The notes under the pieces are model-generated. The model was given only the letters and a program-made list of their open reading frames with translations. It did not search any database and was not told the DNA's origin. 64,000 bases of DNA from CAZGLR01 sp964526635 (GTDB taxonomy: Bacteria; Zixibacteria; MSB-5A5; GN15; JAAZOE01), in the NCBI GenBank assembly GCA_964526635.1, contig CAZGLR010000004.1, positions 3,444-67,443 of the forward strand. Reading direction: 5' to 3'. Position numbers and translations under genes: made by a program. Below are positions 53,601-61,284 of the stretch, one piece after another (position 1 is the stretch's first letter; each line of letters begins with the position of its first letter).

Positions 53601-53635
53601 ATCTGAATCTCCGGAAGCCTAAGCGGTGAGTCAAC

Positions 53636-55312
53636 TTAAAAGCGGGTGATGAGTGTCACATGCACTTTGCCATCGTTGAAGCTGTCTCCCTCGCCCCAGC
53701 CGAATTCGATTTTGGCACTGGCCGACCGTGAGCCGGCAAACAACCCAAAACCGGAAGCGAGAAAGATGTCATCGATGGTTTCGAGGGGATCATCTCCGGC
53801 TGATTGGCGGCCATAAACATATCCAATATCAAAAAACGGATACATCGCAAATTCGCGCGATGGTCTCAACCGCAGTTCGATCTGGCCCAGGGCAATGCGC
53901 TGTCCGGCAAAACGGTTCTCGGTATATCCGCGCAGAGAATTATGTCCGCCCAGCTTGTATAATTCCGACAAGTCCGGCAAATCGCGATCAGTGAGCAGAA
54001 TTTTCGCATGGCCATGAAGATGGAAAACCAACCGCGGCAGCAGGGGAACGTAAGCGTGGCCATCGATTTCAAACGACGATTCATCATCGATGTTTTCAGT
54101 GCCGTCGCGGCCACTTTCCGATACACGGTGGATAAAGGCGGCCCGCAGCGATGTGGTGTAACCCGACCGTGGATTGACCGGTTCCTTCAGACTGGAAGTA
54201 AGATATCCCACAGTGGCCATCAATCTCGTCACGCGATTCTGGGATGCCAGTTGGGGATCAACGCGATGCCACTGTGCACCGGCGCTGAACCGTGTATCGC
54301 GGCGACTCAAAAGTGATATATCAATACCGAGTTCAAATTCATTATATGATGAATCATAATCCTGTTGCGAGACGGTGAATGCCGCCTCCACATGGCTCGG
54401 TATAAAAAATGGTTGAGCATAGGAAAATTCCACCAGGGATGAAAAGCGATCCTTGCGATCATACAGCAGTCGGATTTTACGACCCGAACCGAATAAATTG
54501 GCCGATTCAAACAAAATCCGACCAACAAAACCGCCCGATTGATTTCCCTGTTCGGGAACATACCCGCCACCGAACTGCACCTGGTTGGACTTGTACTCAC
54601 TTAGATAATACACCAGTTGCGCTGCCTGATAATCAGGTGTCGGAATCACGCGCGGTCCGGAATCTACCGCCAGATAACCGCCCTTCTCCAGATTGTCAAC
54701 AGTGCTGGCCAGCAATCCCGGACTCAGGCTGTCGCCGGATTGCACCCCGGCCAGTCTGGCCAGGAATGTACGATTCATCCGTCCCGCCCCCTTGAAACGA
54801 ACCTGATCGACGCCAACCTGTGTACCGGTAATCAGCCGAAAGGCCAGATTGAGTCGCAGCGAATCCAGAGAAGCCCTATCCAGGGACAGCGATGCGAAGT
54901 AGTAACCATCGTCCCACCACTGCTCCAGTAATTCAGTACGGATTGCATTGATCTGTTCCTGACCGGCAGGACGGTCAAAATTGTTACTTGTATCGGTTTC
55001 GATTACACCATCGTATGGTATCGTTGTTATCGCGACCTGCCCGATACGGTATTGCGGTCCGGATGTTACAAATATCGAATCATTTCGCTTGAGTATTTTA
55101 TAATCGAAATAGCCGAGAGTTTCCAGGACTGATCCCATACTGTCGGCAACACGTGAGGTCTGTAGTATTTTGAAAACGTCTTGCAGCCGGCGGCAGGTAG
55201 TACTTGACAATGCCTCATCGCATACAACCGTCTCTCCGGCCGCACGGGACAGCCCGGCACAGTATCCAAGCACAGCAAGCAGCATCACCATGTTCAGCCT
55301 AAAAACGTGCAA
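53636..55312 (-). CDS. Omp85/TamA-like outer-membrane protein
   Basis: Predicted outer-membrane assembly or transport barrel. I prefer TTG 55312 as start: GAGGAG lies 6 bases upstream and the product begins with a good signal peptide (HVFRLNMVMLLAVLGYCAG). An in-frame ATG at 55354 would overlap the upstream gene by 56 bases, and another at 55291 lacks a Shine-Dalgarno. POTRA-like domains at about 50-235 (VDQVRFKGAGRMNRTFLARL) precede a 16-strand-like barrel with the lid-loop motif GGHNSLRGYTENRF and a terminal TRF. About 558 residues, short, with two or three POTRAs, so TamA-like rather than BamA. Confidence 0.82.
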   Translation of the reverse strand: MHVFRLNMVMLLAVLGYCAGLSRAAGETVVCDEALSSTTCRRLQDVFKILQTSRVADSMGSVLETLGYFDYKILKRNDSIFVTSGPQYRIGQVAITTIPYDGVIETDTSNNFDRPAGQEQINAIRTELLEQWWDDGYYFASLSLDRASLDSLRLNLAFRLITGTQVGVDQVRFKGAGRMNRTFLARLAGVQSGDSLSPGLLASTVDNLEKGGYLAVDSGPRVIPTPDYQAAQLVYYLSEYKSNQVQFGGGYVPEQGNQSGGFVGRILFESANLFGSGRKIRLLYDRKDRFSSLVEFSYAQPFFIPSHVEAAFTVSQQDYDSSYNEFELGIDISLLSRRDTRFSAGAQWHRVDPQLASQNRVTRLMATVGYLTSSLKEPVNPRSGYTTSLRAAFIHRVSESGRDGTENIDDESSFEIDGHAYVPLLPRLVFHLHGHAKILLTDRDLPDLSELYKLGGHNSLRGYTENRFAGQRIALGQIELRLRPSREFAMYPFFDIGYVYGRQSAGDDPLETIDDIFLASGFGLFAGSRSASAKIEFGWGEGDSFNDGKVHVTLITRF

Positions 55313-58300
55313 CCAGTTCTCCTCGTCCGATGAATTCCGATGGTGCATTTTCAAAGAAGCGATTTTTTATGTTCAGTGACAGCCGCATCTTTTGACCGAT
55401 ATCGTAATTGACTCTCAGATCCAGTAATCCCGATTGCCCAAAACGGCGACCATCGGTAATCAGGTATTCTGGTTGATCGAAGGGTTGTTTCCGGGTGATA
55501 CGTGAAAACTCGGTTGTAAAACGGATCTCTCCGGTACCCTTGCGCCGAAAGACCAGTTCATTGCCGATAATAACCCCCTCAGCTCGACCGATTGACGAAC
55601 GAGCCGTGAGGCTCAGATAGGCCGCCTGTGGTGTCCAGCGCAAAACACCCTCGGTTATTATGGCTGCCGTCCGATATTTACGTTCAATCAGTTCCAGCGG
55701 TACAAAACCCAGGCCGGATTCGCTGGTCCATTTTTCGCGCCATTCAACTTCCATCCGCAAATCCTCAAATGGTTCAGCTTTGAATGTAATCGTATGCGAC
55801 TTATTCAGGCGATACAAGTCACCGGGAGGGGCCTGTTCGTTAAACTGATTGATAAAGGCATAATTCAGCACATAAAAATTGGCCACAGGCCAGACCAGGG
55901 CCTGATACGATTCCTGCACACGGCGGCTGAGAAAATCGCTTTCCGACGGACTCACCCAGGGCGCCAGCCAGGTCATGGTACGGGTATCGTTTCCACTGAT
56001 TTCTTCCCGCACGCTGGTGCGCACACGGAAGGCCACGAGTGAAAATGCCTGCTTCAGTTTCGATACAACCGGCCATCGTCCGGGATAGAGAGTCACGCTA
56101 TGTGTTTTCTCCGCAACGAGCACATCGGTAAATTCGCCGGTTTCCTCAGTGACGCGAATATAGTCGCCATCGGGATCAGGCAAAAACTGATCATCTTCAA
56201 AGCGATAGTCCCCCTCACCATTTCCGACTTCGAGATACCGGAAACTGAGATTGCGGGCACTTTCATCATTCTGGCGATACTCCGCCCGAATGCTTATCCA
56301 GCCCGATTGCGGCGTATATCGCAGGCCGGTCTGAAACAGCCGCTGGCTGCGATCGGTCCGGTCGCTGTCCAGACGGTGCTGCTCGAGGTATCGTCCCCGA
56401 ATCGAGATTGCCAGGCGACCGAACCGTTCCTCGGAAACAACCTCGATCTGATCCAAACGGGGGCCGCGGAGTTCTGTACTTCCCAGATTGTATTCAAGAC
56501 GGCGCGAGACTACGACTGTCGTCCGGCGAATGCCGAAAGTGACCATGTGCTGATGGAATCTTTCGCCATCGGGGATACTGTCGAAATAATTCTCCCGGGT
56601 TTCACGTTGAAAAGAATAGGCCAGGCGCAGAGGAGTCATGAGACTGATACCGCTTCCGGCCCGGATATTCTGATATCGTCCGGTTATGCGATCGGTCGCG
56701 TCATCATAGCTCTCGCTTTTGAGAATTGTCAGCGATGGCTCAATCCCCCACTCCGGACGCCATTCGATTTTACTCCCGACCTGATAAGCCCGAATATTAT
56801 CGGCGAATCTAATAAATCCGCCGGATCCCTCGATGGAGATTTTGGTGAGCTTGAATATGGTGCGGGTATTGCCATAGAATTCATCGCCCTGCGGCAATAA
56901 TATCGGCAGTGACCAGGTGCGAAAAAAATCCGGCGTGTATAGCCGTGCATTGGGTAAAAATCCCTTCTGACGAAAACGGCTGTCGAGACTTACTTCCCAT
57001 GTGCCACGCAGATGATGGTAGCTGGCTTTAACCAGACTGTGGTGATTATCCTGGTCATCCAGCGGCGAAACCAGATTCGGGTCACGGATACTGGCCTGAT
57101 AGGAAAGCGTAAAACGGCCGCGGTCGTATGGCCTGATATCCAGTGCGGCAGACACGAAGTCAGTTCTGGATGGCAACGGAATAAACACCACCGGCAGATA
57201 CCCCCCCTGCCCCGCGCCCACAAATTCATACACATCACCACCGAGATACCGGTAGTCGCCATGGCCGGCCCCCACGTTGGAAAACGTGACCCGGTATTCT
57301 CCGGCGCCCTCACCAATGAACTGATAGATGGGTCGGCCCAGTGAGTCAGTGGTTTGAACGTATGGTCCGGTGCTGTCGGCCACAGCCCCATCGCGTTGCG
57401 CCAGCGAGGTCGAGTCGCCGGCCTGTTCGAGGATGATCTGTTCTGTCTCCGAGAGTGAACCGAAGCGAAGGCGGTTCTTCTCATCGCTTTCGCGACGAAA
57501 TCCGAAAGACAATGAGACAACACTGTCGCCAAACTGCACATCGCCGATGGCGTCGAGAGTAACCCGCTGATAGTCGCTGGACGATGCCTCGTAGTCGATC
57601 TCGATGCGACTTCGCGAAGTAATCAGGATCGATGGCGAAAAGGTAATACGACCGGAGGCATAATCCATGACATAATGTCGATCGCTGCCGCTTTCCAGAC
57701 GGCGGCCGTCGACATAGACCCTCTCCGATCCGGGCACGACACCGGCCGGGCGGCTATCGCGACCGGTGAGCTGATATGGCCCCTGGCGGCCGTCGACGCC
57801 GCGCAGTGAGATGGATTGATATTCACCGAGGGGGCGTCCAATGTCGGCGCCGATGGTAGTCTGCTTGGAAAAGTAGGTCGCCCCCACCCCGGTCATCCGT
57901 TTTTCCGGGAGATTCGCCACCGGCAGCGTGCGAATATCGCCGCCGGTCGCTTTGACGTGGCGTCCACTGATTTCAAAAAAATAGCTGTCGAGTTCGGAGA
58001 GAATTGTCGTTCCGCCCAGGCCGCGCAGGGTACTGCCGACTGAACCAAGTCGATCGGAAATCGAGCCGCGTATGCGCAGGCTGTCAGTAAAAGTGGCCTC
58101 AAACTCGACGTTCAACCCTTGAGAAAAACGGCTGCCGCCGGACTGCCCGACCGCCATACTGAATGATTTATTGCCGGAGAGATCAAAAGTCAGCAAACCC
58201 GGTGATTTGCCGTGTTGTTTGGCATCCTGTATTGCCAGTTCCCGAGGTTTCAGCGAAACCTGTCCGCGTTCGACAGCATGGCCGACTGTCTGAACCAGCC

Positions 58301-58649
58301 ATTCGGGCAGCCGATACAGCGAAATTGTAATAGAATCGCATCTGACCGAATCGGCAAACACAACCCGTCCAAGGCGATAGTCGATTGCATATTGGATATC
58401 ACGGGTGAGCATGCCGCCGTCGCACCAGACCGTATCGGACATCGCCGCCACCGGTCCGATTCCCGAAGACAAAATTGCGTGCGGTGCAGTCTTTGCTATT
58501 GCGATATGGAACTGCTCGGCTCGAAGCGTCTGAGGGCACAACGAACAAAGAATATAAATCAGGGTAACAACACAAGGGGTGATATCGACGGGAAATCGTA
58601 TGGATCTACTTCCCGGCGTAGATGATTTTGTAGATGAGGATACGGTCAT
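55299..58649 (-). CDS. Giant predicted outer-membrane beta-barrel with SprA-like motif
   Basis: Family not recognised. From ATG 58649 it is 1116 residues; the frame is open to 58694. A hydrophobic segment (CVVTLIYILCSLCPQTLRA) looks like a signal peptide. An early domain holds PGSERVYVDGRRLESGSD and HYVMDYASGRITFSPSI, a motif also seen in SprA proteins. Two Gly-Tyr-rich stretches (near 455-490 and 830 of the long frame; GAGHGDYRYLGGDVYEFVG and GNGEGDYRFEDDQFLPDPDG) look like a repeated unit. The rest alternates polar and hydrophobic residues and ends in VARF, as barrels do. The start overlaps the NHL gene and has no good ribosome site. The Omp85 gene follows directly. Confidence 0.75.
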   Translation of the reverse strand: MTVSSSTKSSTPGSRSIRFPVDITPCVVTLIYILCSLCPQTLRAEQFHIAIAKTAPHAILSSGIGPVAAMSDTVWCDGGMLTRDIQYAIDYRLGRVVFADSVRCDSITISLYRLPEWLVQTVGHAVERGQVSLKPRELAIQDAKQHGKSPGLLTFDLSGNKSFSMAVGQSGGSRFSQGLNVEFEATFTDSLRIRGSISDRLGSVGSTLRGLGGTTILSELDSYFFEISGRHVKATGGDIRTLPVANLPEKRMTGVGATYFSKQTTIGADIGRPLGEYQSISLRGVDGRQGPYQLTGRDSRPAGVVPGSERVYVDGRRLESGSDRHYVMDYASGRITFSPSILITSRSRIEIDYEASSSDYQRVTLDAIGDVQFGDSVVSLSFGFRRESDEKNRLRFGSLSETEQIILEQAGDSTSLAQRDGAVADSTGPYVQTTDSLGRPIYQFIGEGAGEYRVTFSNVGAGHGDYRYLGGDVYEFVGAGQGGYLPVVFIPLPSRTDFVSAALDIRPYDRGRFTLSYQASIRDPNLVSPLDDQDNHHSLVKASYHHLRGTWEVSLDSRFRQKGFLPNARLYTPDFFRTWSLPILLPQGDEFYGNTRTIFKLTKISIEGSGGFIRFADNIRAYQVGSKIEWRPEWGIEPSLTILKSESYDDATDRITGRYQNIRAGSGISLMTPLRLAYSFQRETRENYFDSIPDGERFHQHMVTFGIRRTTVVVSRRLEYNLGSTELRGPRLDQIEVVSEERFGRLAISIRGRYLEQHRLDSDRTDRSQRLFQTGLRYTPQSGWISIRAEYRQNDESARNLSFRYLEVGNGEGDYRFEDDQFLPDPDGDYIRVTEETGEFTDVLVAEKTHSVTLYPGRWPVVSKLKQAFSLVAFRVRTSVREEISGNDTRTMTWLAPWVSPSESDFLSRRVQESYQALVWPVANFYVLNYAFINQFNEQAPPGDLYRLNKSHTITFKAEPFEDLRMEVEWREKWTSESGLGFVPLELIERKYRTAAIITEGVLRWTPQAAYLSLTARSSIGRAEGVIIGNELVFRRKGTGEIRFTTEFSRITRKQPFDQPEYLITDGRRFGQSGLLDLRVNYDIGQKMRLSLNIKNRFFENAPSEFIGRGELVARF

Positions 58650-59565
58650 TGGCGCCATCGGCAACAAACAAACGATTTCTGGGCGCCATAGCAAGCGCAG
58701 TTATTTCACCAAAGGCCGCGGGGTCGGACTGGGAATGGGAAATGCTTAACTGGACGTCACCAGCGGCATTCAACACCAGCAATTTGCGGCTTGGCTTATC
58801 AAATACCCATAAGCTGCCGGTTTCTTCAAGGGCAATGGTTGTCGGCCGTTCCAGGCTGTCGGATTCAACATCATCAATATAATTGCCAAGGTCGTCATAG
58901 ATCGTAATCCGGCCATTCCCGGCATCGGCCACATACAAAAACTCACGATAATCGATATCGATGTCAAGCGGTTCCAAAAGCGACCCGGCGCCATAGCCAA
59001 AATCGCCAATGTACCGGCTGAAACGATTGAAATTATCCATCCGCACCAGGCGGGAATTATCATAATCGGCAACAGTTATTTCTCCGAGTTGCGAGATGAC
59101 AATCCCGCTGAGGGCGCCCTCGTTCGGGATGATTGCATCCGGCTCCTCTTCGACCGGTATCTCTTCGATAAATCCGAGGTTGGCGTCCAGTCGCACCACC
59201 CGATGATTGCGGCTGTCGGCCACATAGAGATTAAGGCCGCGATCAAGATAAAGATCCATCGGCCGATGAAATCGTCCGATCCCGAGACCATAGCTGCCGT
59301 AATCACGGACCGGGGTACGATCAATACCGAATTTTATGATGCGATGATTATCAGTATCAGCGACATAAAATTCATCGTTGCGGGAGACCGCCAGTCCCGA
59401 TGGATTGGCCAGAGGAGCGCCCAGGACCAGGCCGGAGATTTCAGATTCGAGTTCAAGACCGACCGGTTGGATGTCGGCGCGGCGGTTTTCCGCGGGGGGC
59501 TGTTGCTTCCCGGCCTGACAGGAAACAAGCGATAGAAGGCATAGTATGAAAATTACTGATCGCAT
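58606..59565 (-). CDS. NHL-repeat beta-propeller lipoprotein
   Basis: A 319-residue protein with a lipoprotein signal peptide, lipobox LVSC at about 13-16. Five or six NHL blades follow, each with the FYVADTDNHRIIKFG / LYVADSRNHRVVRLD pattern, ending in a final LFVADGANDRILIYK. NHL propellers are protein- or ligand-binding platforms, not enzymes by themselves. Cotranscribed with the DUF5683 genes (3 bases apart) and overlapping the giant barrel gene. Confidence 0.85.
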   Translation of the reverse strand: MRSVIFILCLLSLVSCQAGKQQPPAENRRADIQPVGLELESEISGLVLGAPLANPSGLAVSRNDEFYVADTDNHRIIKFGIDRTPVRDYGSYGLGIGRFHRPMDLYLDRGLNLYVADSRNHRVVRLDANLGFIEEIPVEEEPDAIIPNEGALSGIVISQLGEITVADYDNSRLVRMDNFNRFSRYIGDFGYGAGSLLEPLDIDIDYREFLYVADAGNGRITIYDDLGNYIDDVESDSLERPTTIALEETGSLWVFDKPSRKLLVLNAAGDVQLSISHSQSDPAAFGEITALAMAPRNRLFVADGANDRILIYKIIYAGK

Positions 59566-59568
59566 ATA

Positions 59569-60372
59569 TTAAAAACGGCGAGCAATTGATATCCCTACCC
59601 GGGGGTTTTCGGAAAACACATCGGAATCGATGTTCAGCTTATAATCGCCGAATTCGGTAATCGATCGCGCCTGCCGGTTGACGGCTTTGACTGTCCGGTA
59701 CGTATCGATCCCGGCAATGACTCGATTGACGAACGCCAATGCCAGCAGGAAATTGGAATTGCGTTCGGCGCGTTTTGAATCCTCCACCAGTTCCTTGTAG
59801 TGCAGACGATCGGTGTCGGATTCCCATTGCCAGTAATTTTCGGGGGTATCGGATAACCCGCTGCGTTCCGGAAAAAACAGCAGGCCGAGCTGATTGAATT
59901 CATCGCGAGACTCGTAGAATCCGACCCAGTCATAAAATTCATTACTGCGGTCGCCCGGCGGCAGTCCCGCGCGCGCGGTGGCGAACGCCTGGAAATCATC
60001 TTCTTTCCAGTCGCCGTAAACGCGATAGGCGATAAACCCGGCCCAGATACCAAGTTCGGCGCCCATAAAGACCTGTCCCCGAAATTTGGCCCCGGCATAA
60101 TACTGGCCGGCACCAGGAAAGAGAATCGACAGCAGCATCGCTTTCTGCATCGAGACTTTTTCCGGTCGATCCTGCCGGTCGTCACCCAGAGGGTTCTTTC
60201 TGACATCACGCATATCCAAATCGACATCACCGGCTGAGAAGGCCAGATATGGCGCTGTGACCGGCGAATAAACCGGCTGCGTCAGGTCAATCGGTGCCAC
60301 ATCGCCGCCCTGATCGGCAAGGCCGATGCCGGCGCAGACAAGACACATGCTTACAAGAATCAGAATTCGCAT
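59569..60372 (-). CDS. DUF5683-type protein, copy 2
   Basis: A 267-residue protein with a signal peptide (ILILVSMCLVCAGIGLA). The centre has the DUF5683 segment AMLLSILFPGAGQYYAGAKF, followed by a hydrophobic stretch (MGAELGIWAGFIAYRVYG). The C-terminus is beta-rich and ends SIARRF. Function unknown. It is a paralogue of the next gene upstream, sharing the LLxPGAGQxYxG core, and is 4 bases from it. Confidence 0.78.
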   Translation of the reverse strand: MRILILVSMCLVCAGIGLADQGGDVAPIDLTQPVYSPVTAPYLAFSAGDVDLDMRDVRKNPLGDDRQDRPEKVSMQKAMLLSILFPGAGQYYAGAKFRGQVFMGAELGIWAGFIAYRVYGDWKEDDFQAFATARAGLPPGDRSNEFYDWVGFYESRDEFNQLGLLFFPERSGLSDTPENYWQWESDTDRLHYKELVEDSKRAERNSNFLLALAFVNRVIAGIDTYRTVKAVNRQARSITEFGDYKLNIDSDVFSENPRVGISIARRF

Positions 60373-60376
60373 AGGA

Positions 60377-61276
60377 TTAAAACTTATATGTCATGGTTAA
60401 CATCGGCAGCCGTTCATTATCGATCGTGACCATTTCGGCCTTGAACGACACCCCGCCGGCCAGTTTATCAAGTTGTCTATTATGGCTCCGCGCTGCCAGG
60501 GCCGCTTCGAAACCGGAGATGACATGGTTGATCATGATCACATACAGCATTGCCCGGCCGCGATCGTATTCCTTTTCGGCATCGGCTTTCATGTCTTCGT
60601 ATATGAACCGGCGAGCTGAATACGCGGTGTGATATGCTTCCGATCCCGGACTTGATGAAAGCGGCGGATCGACATCATCCCAGCCAAAGACAAACTGGTT
60701 ATATTTCCCGATCATTTCATAATACTGCTGGGTTTTGGTATCCGGGAGATGATGCGTGAAACTGCTGATATCATCATCATCGCGCGTATCCCAGTTCAAC
60801 TCAAGATAATCTTCATAGCTATCTTGCGACCAGTGGGTATTGGCGAAATTCTCGAACAGGATAGTTTTATCATCGCCATTGCTGTCCCAGGAAAGATGCC
60901 CCGCCCACGAGAGTGCTTCGACACCAAAGAAGGCCAGCGCCTTGAGGGCCGAGCCATTGTACAACTGCCCGGCGCCCGGCAAAAGCAGCGAGTAGATAAA
61001 TGCCCGCGTCGTACTTTTGCGCCGGAGGCCGTCGCCCTCTCCTTGATTTCTGGTCTCCCGAATGTCCAGGCTGGCAAACTCGAGTCCGACCATCTGATGA
61101 GACAATGATTCCCGCTGCTGTTTGGCAACTTCAGAGAAATAACTGTCGACAGTCGGCAGTTCAGATTTAAACGGCGGCAGCGCCCGCGAATCTGTGGCTG
61201 ATGCAAAACCCGCGCAGAGTAGCGCGCCCAAAACCGGTATCACACATGTAAGTACACGACACATAAATCGCGACAT
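60377..61276 (-). CDS. DUF5683-type protein, copy 1
   Basis: A 299-residue protein with a signal peptide (VLTCVIPVLGALLCAGFASA) and the DUF5683 core FIYSLLLPGAGQLYNGSALK. A following hydrophobic segment (FFGVEALSWAGHL) and a beta-rich C-terminus ending MTYKF suggest an outer-membrane or periplasmic location. It begins 8 bases after the M6 protease stop. No known function. Confidence 0.78.
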   Translation of the reverse strand: MSRFMCRVLTCVIPVLGALLCAGFASATDSRALPPFKSELPTVDSYFSEVAKQQRESLSHQMVGLEFASLDIRETRNQGEGDGLRRKSTTRAFIYSLLLPGAGQLYNGSALKALAFFGVEALSWAGHLSWDSNGDDKTILFENFANTHWSQDSYEDYLELNWDTRDDDDISSFTHHLPDTKTQQYYEMIGKYNQFVFGWDDVDPPLSSSPGSEAYHTAYSARRFIYEDMKADAEKEYDRGRAMLYVIMINHVISGFEAALAARSHNRQLDKLAGGVSFKAEMVTIDNERLPMLTMTYKF

Positions 61277-61284
61277 ACAGCCTC

